Assembly: GCA_964495385.1 (NCBI GenBank)
Contig: CAZBVO010000004.1
Span: forward strand, 1-64,000
Reading direction: 5' to 3'
DNA from: CAG-1138 sp964495385
GTDB taxonomy: Bacteria > Bacillota > Clostridia > Christensenellales > CAG-917
Length of the DNA: 64,000 nt
Both the position numbers and the translations under genes were made by a program. The notes below the pieces were generated by a model. That model was given only the letters and a program-made list of their open reading frames with translations. It did not search any database and was not told where the DNA came from. Shown in pieces: positions 50,901 to 59,158 of this stretch (its first letter is position 1; every line of letters begins with the position of its first letter).

Positions 50901-53772
50901 TACGGTTTCGACCGAGGAAGTTGTCGGTTACATATTCGTCAAAGCTCCTCCTACGATAAGCTTGCGCGACGACGCTGCCATCGAAATCGCAACCAAGTAT
51001 TACGACGGAACCAATTCGGCTCAGCTTTCCGACGGCTTTACCTTGCAAAGCGGAATGTTCGAAAATTGGGACGGCAGCATTATGACTGTTTTGCCGCAGG
51101 CGGAATTTTTCTTCCAAAGTGCAAACGTGGGCGAGAATATTTCTGTTGACGTGGTGTTCACCGTTCCGGAGGGCAGCCCGTACGGCATGCTTAAAACAAA
51201 ATATACCGCCGTTGCAAAGGCCGACATCGCAAAGAGGGAAGTTACCGTAAACGTAGCCGATTGCTCAGTTGTTTACGGAACCTGGAACGTCGAAACGGGC
51301 GCGTATGCGATACCTTACGTGCTTGATTATACCTTCGCAGGGGACGGCTTGACCGCAGAGTCGAGCGCAAAACTGGGGAGAGAATTGGATGCGGTTCTTC
51401 TTTCCGGACACACTTTAAGCATCACCGAAGGTGCAAAATATGCCGGCGAATACAAAGTGTCCGGCGACGTAAACTTCGATGAAGCGTCGCTTTCAAACTT
51501 CTTCCTGAAGCGCGGCAAAACCGTCATCGAGGGCAGGGATGACGCGGATTCGGCGACGGTTACCGTATCGAAACGTACGGTAAGCATTCCGTCCGACTTC
51601 CTCACGTCCTCGTCCAAAGAATATGACGGCACCACCGCTATCGCCATCAAGGTGAACGGCGAAACCAAGGTCGCCGGCGAAAATTGCTATTTTGTGCACT
51701 CGACGGGCGTTCTGGCCGAAGATTCTTCCGACCACGGCGATGCAACCGGACTTTATTTCGTTTTTGCTTCCGAGTTCACCAGCCCTAACGTAGGACAGGC
51801 GGCGGCAAAGGTTAAGTTGACGCTTATGGGACAAAACAAATCGTCCTATGCTTTCGAAAACGGTTCGGACGTGTACGAGCTTACCATTCAGGGCGTTGAA
51901 ATCACCCCGAGAAAGTTGACCTTGACTTACACCAAACGTATGTTCGAGGCGGAATTCGGCACAAACGTTTTGTCGGTTTTGGAATACGACCTCGTGGGCA
52001 TTGACGGCCTCGAAGCCGAAAGAGCGGAAATCAACGCCGCCTTGAACTTCGGCGTCGAAGGGCACGAAAGCGGCGAAAAACTGCTTCCGGGGCTGTACAA
52101 CGTAACCTTCAGTCAAAATGCAAGCCTCAAAAATTACGTAGTTACTATCGACGAAGGCAAAGAAGCTCAAATCAAAGTGGTTACGGCGGTTGTGGGCAAC
52201 TTGACTTTTGAATCGTCGACGTACGAATTCGTTTACGGCAACAAGGTGGACTATCCGTCGCCGATGCTTTCGAAAGGCGGCTCGCTGGGCGTCGTGGACA
52301 ATTCGAAGATGTCCGTTTCGTTGGAACTTAAACAGGGTGGCAACACCGTTTCGATGACCGGCACGCTTAATGCCGGCGAATACGTTCTCGTGTGCTCGGC
52401 AACGGCAAAAGAAGGCTATTCCTTCACGGGCGGCAGCAAAACCACCACTGCCGAGTGCCGTATCAAAATCGCCAAAAAAGACGTTTACGTTTCCGCACCT
52501 AATTTGACTACGGTGCAGGGTAAACCTGTGGAACTTGACGACGTCGAACTTTCCGACCTCGTTTACTGGACGGTTGAAGACGGCGCTCCTTGCCGTATCG
52601 AATACTCTAAACTCGGCGAAGTGGGCGGAACGTTTAAGTTGGCCTCCACAAATGCCGCCGCAGACAGGGCCGGAAGCTTCAACATCACTTTCGTTTCGAG
52701 CGATTTCAACCTCAGAAGCACCAACTACAAATTTACGGCAATCACTGCCGAAACCGTCGGATTCGGTTCGGATTACGTGGGCAAACTTACCGTAGGCGTC
52801 AACGATTTCACCATAGTCGAGGACGACGAAACGGGCATTAAAGTCAGCGATTTCAACGATAACTCGACGGGCGAACTGGAAATGACCATATCAAAAGTGA
52901 CCGACCTTACGGCGTTGAAGGCTCAGCTTACGTCCAAACAAACCGTGGTTGCAAGCTTTGAAATTTACGTCGAAAAGGACGGCGAAGAATATACCTGCAA
53001 AAATGCGTTTACGGTCAGAATTCCTGTGCCGACCGCTTACGTGGACGGCGAACGTTACGAAATAGACGTAAAAGTTTTGGGCGACGACGGAACCATCGTG
53101 GACACCAAGGGCATCATTCTCGAATCGGACGATGGCGGATATTATGCAAAATTGACAATCAAAAACAACGGCAGCTACGTTCTTATCGTAAAGGAACTGG
53201 AGGCTCCTCGTCAAGGCAACGAAAACCTTGTCAAAATGCTTATTGCCGCCGGTGCCGTGCTTATCTTGATCGCAACCGTCGTTACGATAGTGCTTATCAA
53301 ACGTTCGCAAAAGGCGCAAAAGGATTCGGAAGTTTTGGCTCAGAATGCGGTGGAAAGCGTCAGAGACACAAGGGTTACAACCCCTGAAGATGCCGCAATC
53401 AGAGAAGCGCTCAAATACAAAAACGCCGAAAATCCTATGGCTCCGCAACCTTCGGCAAACGTTCCTTTGCAACAACCGTCGCCACAAGCGGCCGTGCAAC
53501 AAAACGTTCGTCCGCAAGTGCAACCTCAGGCTCAACAAAGGCCGACTGCTCAGCCGCAAATGCAACCTCAGGCTCAGCAAAGGCCGACGGCTCAGCCGAC
53601 TGCGCAACCGAGACCGCAACAAGCTCGTCCGACCGCTCAACAGCCGATGCAACAAAGGCCGCAGGCCCGTCCTCAGCAAATGCCTCAGGCACCTCAAAAG
53701 ATGACTGCGGAACAGCGCGCGGAAATGATTCGTCGAGCAAGCGGAAACGGCGATCAGAACGGTAAAAAATAA
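47944..53772 (+). CDS. Giant surface protein with GLUG-like and MBG-like repeats
   Basis: 1942 residues. The start is TTG, five bases after GAGGGGGCAA; no in-frame ATG gives a full signal peptide. Signal peptide 1-41 (RILLVATVVLVAVAVGSSV, likely cut after ARA). Residues 74-97 have the EEDPYVITTAEQLAFFAYVV motif that opens GLUG-type surface proteins; about 330-465 hold GLUG-like repeats (GGIVGRASV, GGIVGHSTG, GGLVGYLQSG). From ~610 to ~1680 are tandem MBG-like beta domains (YVYDGLNKEI, AVYGESKDAF, RTYNKPYGTD, KEYDGTTAI). A membrane segment lies at ~1764-1786. The last ~155 residues are cytoplasmic and rich in Gln and Pro. There is no LPxTG sorting signal. Inferred adhesin or cell-wall protein. 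Confidence 0.85.
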   Translation: MNTSTLKRLRILLVATVVLVAVAVGSSVVPFVSGSTDTARADTANKLWSEVIEEKLDSGYSGKTIWPSLYTAKGTEEDPYVITTAEQLAFFAYVVNNSKMNTAVVDDAKLNFVYVADDPDGINDNGYKIGNFSFAGKTVCLRADIDISAYYWVRIGYQYYAEKDNASTPQSSADEGATGSSDSNKTSRPFLGTFTGAKYDGDDLVGIYTISGLTIDETQEAYKTVSEAGQVVSTGLFGYVGARYDAAYYDELASDEEVATKYNEKNSENQYRNKTVIAGTVSNVRISDAKINVRYSAYVGIVAGVNAGIISDCYTYGSISGNSFLNSPAMGPYFGGIAGYVRNGDIIQCSNHATVDANQYVVGGIVGRASVDTIGMEPFSGVRNASIIGCTNLGDVTGGISVGGIVGHSTGMVNSANKGQYVISSCRNEGKVLHSGKTYNATSAAGGLVGYLQSGVVTGCYAYYPSRTEAGVVLASDTTSKSIPIGGLAGIANGTVNASYAYVNVANDVSTSAGALFGSAVINEPKYDSYYIVDEYTSSYADKYLPGKEDTAVGTKGYRKMSLADVTGNTSDVIASAFSGWSNIESPLMPSDKNWVFTAGNLPSLSIRTLKIRYENVSNTKYVYDGLNKEITVEFYPAATEYVSGENYDYAYNIKVFSGNKVIPDGSGYSNLVEGGNIDAKVSDGKITLPIKDAGEYLIVVRVVSDDLKGYFYGEFDYTVAKKELKVFIDSKSAVYGESKDAFNDFTVDGLVSGDVCGGTITRADGKNAGVYSYNLSTVTVKDSNGNDSENYNLVLQKVNGKTPVYTINKKEVKITDITSLTMPYGHRSANYFADQAHAQAVASVQSGVITGDTVNIKELRFTDAESAVLDAATYEGRLHLSEVVLTNSNYYVNVSSAKAIDLIVSKVQLQIASTAAERTYNKPYGTDYVSFENYGYSVTTQDNEVIPESTARLLGITFVSEGAAKTAAYDQKYPVYVAGIQNQNYTVSTEEVVGYIFVKAPPTISLRDDAAIEIATKYYDGTNSAQLSDGFTLQSGMFENWDGSIMTVLPQAEFFFQSANVGENISVDVVFTVPEGSPYGMLKTKYTAVAKADIAKREVTVNVADCSVVYGTWNVETGAYAIPYVLDYTFAGDGLTAESSAKLGRELDAVLLSGHTLSITEGAKYAGEYKVSGDVNFDEASLSNFFLKRGKTVIEGRDDADSATVTVSKRTVSIPSDFLTSSSKEYDGTTAIAIKVNGETKVAGENCYFVHSTGVLAEDSSDHGDATGLYFVFASEFTSPNVGQAAAKVKLTLMGQNKSSYAFENGSDVYELTIQGVEITPRKLTLTYTKRMFEAEFGTNVLSVLEYDLVGIDGLEAERAEINAALNFGVEGHESGEKLLPGLYNVTFSQNASLKNYVVTIDEGKEAQIKVVTAVVGNLTFESSTYEFVYGNKVDYPSPMLSKGGSLGVVDNSKMSVSLELKQGGNTVSMTGTLNAGEYVLVCSATAKEGYSFTGGSKTTTAECRIKIAKKDVYVSAPNLTTVQGKPVELDDVELSDLVYWTVEDGAPCRIEYSKLGEVGGTFKLASTNAAADRAGSFNITFVSSDFNLRSTNYKFTAITAETVGFGSDYVGKLTVGVNDFTIVEDDETGIKVSDFNDNSTGELEMTISKVTDLTALKAQLTSKQTVVASFEIYVEKDGEEYTCKNAFTVRIPVPTAYVDGERYEIDVKVLGDDGTIVDTKGIILESDDGGYYAKLTIKNNGSYVLIVKELEAPRQGNENLVKMLIAAGAVLILIATVVTIVLIKRSQKAQKDSEVLAQNAVESVRDTRVTTPEDAAIREALKYKNAENPMAPQPSANVPLQQPSPQAAVQQNVRPQVQPQAQQRPTAQPQMQPQAQQRPTAQPTAQPRPQQARPTAQQPMQQRPQARPQQMPQAPQKMTAEQRAEMIRRASGNGDQNGKK
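53521..53604 (+). repeat. Two 42-bp tandem copies in the Gln/Pro tail
   Basis: Units 53521-53562 and 53563-53604 encode QPQAQQRPTAQPQM and QPQAQQRPTAQPTA. The copies differ at only a few bases, suggesting recent duplication; weaker related units follow to about 53690. Confidence 0.8.
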
Positions 53773-53784
53773 AAACATAACTTT

Positions 53785-53818
53785 CGGCGACGGATTTTAA
53801 AGGTCCGTCGCCGTTTGT
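53785..53818 (+). terminator. Terminator of the surface protein gene
   Basis: Perfect 10-bp stem CGGCGACGGA / TCCGTCGCCG with a 9-base loop; the T tail is short (TTTGTATT). Confidence 0.78.
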
Positions 53819-53870
53819 ATTAAGGTTATATTAAGAATTGTATTGTATACTAATTTTTGTTGAATAATTG

Positions 53871-53899
53871 TAGACAATAATTGTTGTTTGAGGTATAAT
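53871..53899 (+). promoter_or_regulatory. Promoter of rpiB and possibly the V-ATPase operon
   Basis: TAGACA (5 of 6), 17 bases, TATAAT, 31 bases before rpiB. No other clear promoter is seen before the ATPase genes. Confidence 0.75.
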
Positions 53900-53929
53900 A
53901 TCCTTAACAAATTTTAGGGGGAAATTGTC

Positions 53930-54379
53930 ATGAAAATTGCAATAGGAAACGATCACGGCGGCCTTAATTTGAAAGAAGCCGTTATAGAGGTATTGAAGGC
54001 GGAAGGTGCGGAGGTTTTGAATTTCGGAACCGACACTCCGGACAGCGTGGATTATCCCGATTATTCCGTGCAGGTTGCAGAAGCCGTGGCTTCGGGAGAG
54101 GCGGATGCCGGCGTTTTGCTGTGCGGAACGGGCATAGGCATTTCCATTGCCGCAAACAAAGTTAAGGGCATCAGGTGTGCCGTTGTCGTCAACGAGTTTA
54201 CCGCCGAGGCCACAAAAGAGCATAACAACGCCAACATCATCGCTATGGGCGGACGTGTAATAAGCCCTGAAATGGCGGCAAAATGCACCAAAATTTGGCT
54301 TGAAACCAAGTTTGCAGGCGGCAGACATCAAAACAGAATCGACAAAATTTCGAAAATAGAGGAAAAATATTTTAAATAA
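53930..54379 (+). CDS. rpiB: Ribose-5-phosphate isomerase B
   Basis: Interconverts ribose 5-phosphate and ribulose 5-phosphate. The 149-residue protein begins MKIAIGNDHGGLNLKE, the RpiB/LacAB signature. The catalytic cysteine is in LLCGTGIGISIAANK near 65, and HNNANIIAMGGRVIS near 100 completes the phosphate-binding region. GGGGGAAATTGTC precedes ATG. The V-ATPase genes begin 30 bases later, after a small hairpin TCCGAC / GTCGGA at 54380-54394 without T run, so read-through is likely. Confidence 0.95.
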   Translation: MKIAIGNDHGGLNLKEAVIEVLKAEGAEVLNFGTDTPDSVDYPDYSVQVAEAVASGEADAGVLLCGTGIGISIAANKVKGIRCAVVVNEFTAEATKEHNNANIIAMGGRVISPEMAAKCTKIWLETKFAGGRHQNRIDKISKIEEKYFK

Positions 54380-54409
54380 TCCGACGTTGTCGGACAATAG
54401 AGGTAACAA

Positions 54410-54739
54410 ATGGGTATTGAGGAAATCATCCTTTCCATACACGAGGCCGAAATGAAGGCCGACGGCATCCTAAACGATGCGGCCGAGCAGGCCAAAAGCG
54501 TACGAATGGAGGCGGATAAGGAGACGGAACGAATTTTGAAGGAAATGTCCGAAAAGCAAAAAAGTTCCGCAAGGCTTATGGCTTCGAACGCCGAAGTCGC
54601 CGCTGCCGCAAAAGGCAACGAACGGCTCAACTTGGGCAGAAAAGAGGCTAAAAAAGTTTACGATGCCGCTATGACAAAGGTCGATGAGGCCGCAGAATAT
54701 ATCGTGAGGAGGTTTGCGGAAACTTATGGCGATCGTTGA
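54410..54739 (+). CDS. ntpF: V-type ATPase peripheral-stalk subunit (NtpF/AhaH)
   Basis: A 109-residue helical protein (EMKADGILNDAAEQAKSVRM), the G/H-type subunit that pairs with subunit E in the peripheral stalk. Position as first gene before subunit I matches Enterococcus hirae ntpF. The coiled coil covers nearly the whole length. Its end overlaps ntpI by 14 bases. Confidence 0.85.
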   Translation: MGIEEIILSIHEAEMKADGILNDAAEQAKSVRMEADKETERILKEMSEKQKSSARLMASNAEVAAAAKGNERLNLGRKEAKKVYDAAMTKVDEAAEYIVRRFAETYGDR

Positions 54740-56732
54740 GATGAAACGTCTTCTTCTCGTCGGCCACAAGTCTGTGCGCGGTCAGTTGCTTACGGCTCTG
54801 CATAAAACGGGAGCGGTGGAAGTTTCCGTTACAAAGCCGTCCGAAAACACTCTTCCGGCAAAAGTCGACGACGCCATAAGGGAGGCCGACGTCAAACTCG
54901 GACGACTTCAGGCGGCGTTTGATTTTATTAAGGAGCAAAAACGGACTGCCGAAAGAATGGGTAAGCACGGCGAACTCGATTACGAACCCGAGAAGAAACA
55001 GCTTTTTGTGCCGACTCCGAGGTTTTCGTTCGACGAGTTCGGGCTTATTGCCGCCGAAGAGAATTCCGTTATGCAATCGGTTGAGGAAATCGAAAAGCTG
55101 TCGGCTCGGTTCTCGGAGCTTGACGGCATAACGGCAAAGCTTAAAACCGAGGCGGAGCAGGTTGAACTGTTCAGGCCCGTTCTTGCGCCGCTGTCGGCGT
55201 TTAAGGACACAAAACGGGTGTCGGTTATGCTTGGCGGCTGTCCGTCGGATAAAGTGGCGGAAGTTGAGAAAATCGGGGAGCAAAACGAGTTCTTCTACGT
55301 TTACAGGCCCGATTGCTCCGGTCGAGTGGTGCCGATTGCGGTTTTGTGCTTAAAGGCGGACTCGCAAGCGGTGAACGTTAAACTTGCGGACTTGGGATTT
55401 GTGCGAAGCACCCTCTCGTTTGACAAAACCGCCGAAGAAAAGGCGACCGAATATGCTGAACAAATCAAATCGGCAAATGACGAAAAACACAATATTATCT
55501 TAAAAACTGTCGAAATTTCGCAAAAAATCGACAAAATGAGGCAGTTTTACGATTATGTTTTGATTGAAAAAGCAAAACTCGAGGCCGTAGAAGGCATGGC
55601 CGACACCAAAAAAGCGTTTATTTTGGAGGGTTGGCTTCCGGCAAGCGAGGAACAAAAGGTTTCCGAGGCGATAAACGCCGTTTCGGAAAATATCGTTTTT
55701 GAAATAAGAGATCCGATCGAGGGCGAAGTTATCCCGACCTTGGTCAAATCCAACCCGGTGGTAAGGCCGTACGAAAGCATAACCAACATGTACAGCGTGC
55801 CTGCCTACACCGACCTCGATCCGAACCCGACAATGGCGTTTTTCTACTTTTTGATGTTCGGCGTGATGATGGGCGATGCGGGTTACGGCATACTGCTTGC
55901 CGTTTTCGGCTACACCTTCTACCGACTCAAGAAGCCCGTTCCGGGCAAGGGAAACCTGTTTTTGATTGTGGCGATGGGCGGCATCTCGACGGTGATTTGG
56001 GGTGCGTTGTTCGGAAGCTGGTTCGGACTGGACGTTTCGGGTACCTTCCTTGAAAAAATCAAGTGGTTCAGCCCTATGGACGATCCGATAACGATGCTTG
56101 TGCTGAGTTTGGGGCTGGGATTGTTCCAGTTGCTGTTCGGCATTTTGCTTAAAGGCGTTCAGCTTGCCAAGCAAAAAGCATGGCAGGGCGTTTTGGGCGA
56201 ATCGGTCAGCTGGCTTATGGTTTTCGGCGGACTGGTCGTGTTCGTTTTAGGCTCGTTTATCGACGGGCTGTCGGCGGCGAAAAACGTGGGCATATATATG
56301 GCGATTATCGGCCTGGCGCTCATCATAATTTTCGGCGGTTGGCAGAAAAAAGGCTTCGGCAGGGTTGTCGGCGGCGTACCGAAACTTTACGGTGCGGTCA
56401 ACATTGTCAGCGACATATTAAGTTACAGCCGACTTTTCGGCCTCGGCCTGTCGGGTGCGGTCGTGGGATTGGTTGTAAACAAAATATGCGAAGTCATAAT
56501 CGATCTGTTGACCTTCGGCGGCGTGCCTGTAGGAATAGTGGTGGCCGCTCCGATCTTTATTTTCGGACACGTTTTGAACATCGGCATAAGCGTTTTGGGC
56601 GCATACGTCCACGATTCACGATTGCAATATATCGAATATTTCGGCAAATTTTACGAGGGTTCGGGACATCAGTTCCTGCCGCTCGGACACAACACAAAAT
56701 ACACTTACATCCAACTTCAGGAGGACAAATAA
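54726..56732 (+). CDS. ntpI: V-type ATP synthase subunit I
   Basis: A 668-residue membrane subunit a homologue, starting at ATG 54726 (MAIVEMKRLLLVGHK), the family N-terminus; AGGAGG lies 13 bases upstream, a rather long spacing. The cytoplasmic half (1-~365) is two coiled-coil arms with alpha/beta lobes. The C-terminal half has seven or eight membrane segments starting at AFFYFLMFGVMMGDAGYGI, a hallmark of the family, and containing DILSYSRLFGLGLSGAVVG with the Arg that faces the ion-carrying glutamate of the K ring. It forms the ion half-channels. Confidence 0.94.
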   Translation: MAIVEMKRLLLVGHKSVRGQLLTALHKTGAVEVSVTKPSENTLPAKVDDAIREADVKLGRLQAAFDFIKEQKRTAERMGKHGELDYEPEKKQLFVPTPRFSFDEFGLIAAEENSVMQSVEEIEKLSARFSELDGITAKLKTEAEQVELFRPVLAPLSAFKDTKRVSVMLGGCPSDKVAEVEKIGEQNEFFYVYRPDCSGRVVPIAVLCLKADSQAVNVKLADLGFVRSTLSFDKTAEEKATEYAEQIKSANDEKHNIILKTVEISQKIDKMRQFYDYVLIEKAKLEAVEGMADTKKAFILEGWLPASEEQKVSEAINAVSENIVFEIRDPIEGEVIPTLVKSNPVVRPYESITNMYSVPAYTDLDPNPTMAFFYFLMFGVMMGDAGYGILLAVFGYTFYRLKKPVPGKGNLFLIVAMGGISTVIWGALFGSWFGLDVSGTFLEKIKWFSPMDDPITMLVLSLGLGLFQLLFGILLKGVQLAKQKAWQGVLGESVSWLMVFGGLVVFVLGSFIDGLSAAKNVGIYMAIIGLALIIIFGGWQKKGFGRVVGGVPKLYGAVNIVSDILSYSRLFGLGLSGAVVGLVVNKICEVIIDLLTFGGVPVGIVVAAPIFIFGHVLNIGISVLGAYVHDSRLQYIEYFGKFYEGSGHQFLPLGHNTKYTYIQLQEDK

Positions 56733-56733
56733 C

Positions 56734-57219
56734 ATGAGTTTAGGAACAGTTTTGGCAATAATCGGCGCAGCTTGCGCATCAATCTTTGCGGGCCTCGGCA
56801 GCGTTTTCGGAGTCAGCATGGCAGGTAGAGCCGCAGCAGGCGTTACGGCAGAAGATCCGGACAAGTTTTCAAAGTGCCTTATTTTGCAGCTTTTGCCGGG
56901 TACGCAGGGCATTTACGGCTTGTTGGTTGCATTTTTGGTGTTCTTGAAAATCGGATTGTTCAGCGGTATGCAGGCTTTGACCACCGAATGCGGTTTGGGC
57001 ATTTTGGTGAGCTGTTTGCCAATTGCCGTTGTCGGTTTTATCAGCGCAATTTATCAGGCGAAAGTTGCCGTTTCGGGCATCGCAGTGGTTGCTAAGCGTC
57101 CGGAAGAAAGCGGTAAGGCAATCATTTTGGCGGTTATGGTTGAAACCTATGCTATTTTGGCATTGCTTATCAGCTTCCTCGGCGTATTCATTCCGGAACT
57201 GTCCGTGATCGCCGCATAA
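56734..57219 (+). CDS. ntpK: V-type ATP synthase subunit K (Na+-type proteolipid)
   Basis: A 161-residue rotor-ring subunit of two fused hairpins (four membrane segments). The ion site known from E. hirae NtpK (Leu61, Thr64, Gln65, Gln110, Glu139) has visible counterparts: Leu54, Thr57 and Gln58 in LLPGTQGIYG, Gln108 in AIYQAKVA and Glu137 in MVETYAIL, with the same 29-residue spacing between the last two. This set of ligands is the mark of Na+ coupling. It starts two bases after ntpI. Confidence 0.95.
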   Translation: MSLGTVLAIIGAACASIFAGLGSVFGVSMAGRAAAGVTAEDPDKFSKCLILQLLPGTQGIYGLLVAFLVFLKIGLFSGMQALTTECGLGILVSCLPIAVVGFISAIYQAKVAVSGIAVVAKRPEESGKAIILAVMVETYAILALLISFLGVFIPELSVIAA

Positions 57220-57232
57220 AACAGAGGTCAAA

Positions 57233-57829
57233 ATGGACGGGCAACAAAAAATTATCGATAAAATTATTTCCGACGCAACCGCCGAAGCGGGCGAAATTTT
57301 GTCCGAAGCGGTGAAAAAAGCCGAAGAAATTGTCGAAAAAAGTCGTGGCGAAGCACAGGCCGAGTACGATGCGTTTGTGAAAAAAGCGCAAAAGAGCGGA
57401 GAGGAAACGGTAAAACGTCGCCTCACCGTCAGCGAACTCGAGGTGAAAAAGATAGTGCTTTCGGCAAAAAAGCAGGCGGTTGACAACGCATTTGATGCTG
57501 CCGCCGAACGCTTGTGTTCGCTGCCTAAGGACGAATACGTTGCGCTTGTCGGGGCGATGATTGCTTCGGCCGCATCCGACGGCGACGTCGTAACGGTTGC
57601 TGAAAAGGACAAAAAACTTTTCACGAAGGCGTATTTTTCCGAAATTTCCGAAAAAATCGGCAAAAAGCTGATTCTTTCCGATACGTTCGGCGATTTTTCG
57701 GGAGGGGTGATTTTGTCGGGACACGGTGTCGACAAGAACCTTACTTTTGAATCGGAACTTAAACTTTTGAGGGACGAAATCGAACCCGAAGTTGCAAAAA
57801 TAATGTTTTCAAACGGTAGTAAATCATGA
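57233..57829 (+). CDS. ntpE: V-type ATP synthase subunit E
   Basis: A 198-residue peripheral-stalk subunit. The N-terminal 100 residues are a charged coiled coil (KIISDATAEAGEILSEAVKK), and the C-terminal half is a globular domain ending FESELKLLRDEIEPEVAKIM, typical of NtpE. It pairs with NtpF to join the catalytic head to subunit I. It overlaps ntpC by 4 bases. Confidence 0.92.
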   Translation: MDGQQKIIDKIISDATAEAGEILSEAVKKAEEIVEKSRGEAQAEYDAFVKKAQKSGEETVKRRLTVSELEVKKIVLSAKKQAVDNAFDAAAERLCSLPKDEYVALVGAMIASAASDGDVVTVAEKDKKLFTKAYFSEISEKIGKKLILSDTFGDFSGGVILSGHGVDKNLTFESELKLLRDEIEPEVAKIMFSNGSKS

Positions 57830-58827
57830 CCGACGCAGGGCTTTTATATTCAAACGCACGCATAAAAACCATGGAAAAAACGCTAGTTTCGTCTTTGCAG
57901 ATGGAGCGGCTTTCCGATGCGAAAAATATGGCCGAAGTTGCGGCAATGCTCACCGAGTTCGGATACGGTGCAGGGACGGTTGCAGGCGATGCCGCATCCG
58001 TCGACAACGCCTTAGAGGCCGAACGTGCGGTCGCAACCGGGTTTTTTAAAGAAAACATATTCAAAAAAAGCGGACTTGAAACCTTGCTTTTGCCGCACGA
58101 TTATCACAATTTGAAGTCGCTTTTGAAGGCAAAATACGCAGGAGTCAAGGACGTTTCCGCCTTGCTTTTTACCGACGGATTTGTGGATGTGAAAACACTT
58201 AAAGAGGCGGTTTTCGGCGACGAGGACGCAAAGGGTGAACTTCCCGAAAGAATGCTTGCCGTAATCGACACCGTCGAAAACGAGTTTTCGGACAAAACTC
58301 CGTCGGGACGTTTTATCGACAACGCGGCGGACAGGGCGGCATACGAGGAGATTTTTTGCATTTTGAAAAAGTGCAATTCCGAGTGCTTGACCAAGTATTA
58401 CGTCGTCAAAGTAGATTTGTTGAATTTGAAAAACCTGTTCAGAGTCAAGTCGGCAGGGCTTAGCTTTTTGTCGTTTGAGGAAGGATATTTGCCGGAAGGT
58501 AAAATTTCGAAAAACTATTTTGAACAGATTTTCGAGCTGCCGTCAGAAGAAAAAGCAAAGAAAATCGCCTTTGATTTTTCCGATTACGCACGTGCTGCCG
58601 AAATTTTGCTTGCCGACGACGCGGCAACGTTTGAAACTTATGCGGCAAACGTCGGCTTGAAAGTTTTCAGAGACGACAGAAACGACATGTTTTCGGTTGC
58701 TCCGATAGCAGGTTTTTATCTTGCAAAAATCACCGAACTCGATTCGGTGCGGCTTATTGTCTCGGCGGTCAGAAACGGCGTGGACAAACAACAACTTAAA
58801 AAGAGGCTGAGAGAACTTTATGCGTAA
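57826..58827 (+). CDS. ntpC: V-type ATP synthase subunit C
   Basis: A 333-residue homologue of eukaryotic subunit d, the central-stalk cap on the K ring. It has the helical three-lobed repeat pattern of the family, with YSNARIKTMEKTLVS at the N-terminus, LLPHDYHNLKSLLKAKY near 85 and a C-terminal NGVDKQQLKKRLRELYA. It overlaps both neighbours (4 bases with ntpE, 8 with ntpG). Confidence 0.9.
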   Translation: MTDAGLLYSNARIKTMEKTLVSSLQMERLSDAKNMAEVAAMLTEFGYGAGTVAGDAASVDNALEAERAVATGFFKENIFKKSGLETLLLPHDYHNLKSLLKAKYAGVKDVSALLFTDGFVDVKTLKEAVFGDEDAKGELPERMLAVIDTVENEFSDKTPSGRFIDNAADRAAYEEIFCILKKCNSECLTKYYVVKVDLLNLKNLFRVKSAGLSFLSFEEGYLPEGKISKNYFEQIFELPSEEKAKKIAFDFSDYARAAEILLADDAATFETYAANVGLKVFRDDRNDMFSVAPIAGFYLAKITELDSVRLIVSAVRNGVDKQQLKKRLRELYA

Positions 58828-59140
58828 CGACAGAATCGCCGTTGTGGGCGACAAGGATTCGGTTTTGGCTTTTAAAGCCGTTGGATTGGACGTGTTTCCG
58901 ATAAACGACGTTGCGGAAGCGGAGCATACCGTCAAGGTGCTTGCTCGCGATTATGCAATCATTTTCGTCACCGAAGAGGTTGCGATGGCCGCCGCCGAAC
59001 TTTTGAAACGCTACAAATCGCGTCCGTATCCCGCAATAATCCCCATTCCGTCCAATGCCGGTACAAACGGCTTCGGAATGCAGGGCGTAAAAGCGGACGT
59101 CGAGAAGGCAATAGGCGCAGATATTTTATTTAACAATTAA
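58820..59140 (+). CDS. ntpG: V-type ATP synthase subunit F (NtpG)
   Basis: A 106-residue central-stalk subunit with a Rossmann-like fold, starting MRNDRIAVVGDKDSVLAFKA, and IIPIPSNAGTNGFGMQGV near 73. It binds subunit D inside the rotating stalk and in E. hirae is encoded by ntpG between C and A, as here. Confidence 0.92.
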   Translation: MRNDRIAVVGDKDSVLAFKAVGLDVFPINDVAEAEHTVKVLARDYAIIFVTEEVAMAAAELLKRYKSRPYPAIIPIPSNAGTNGFGMQGVKADVEKAIGADILFNN

Positions 59141-59158
59141 CGAGGTATCGAGGTATAT

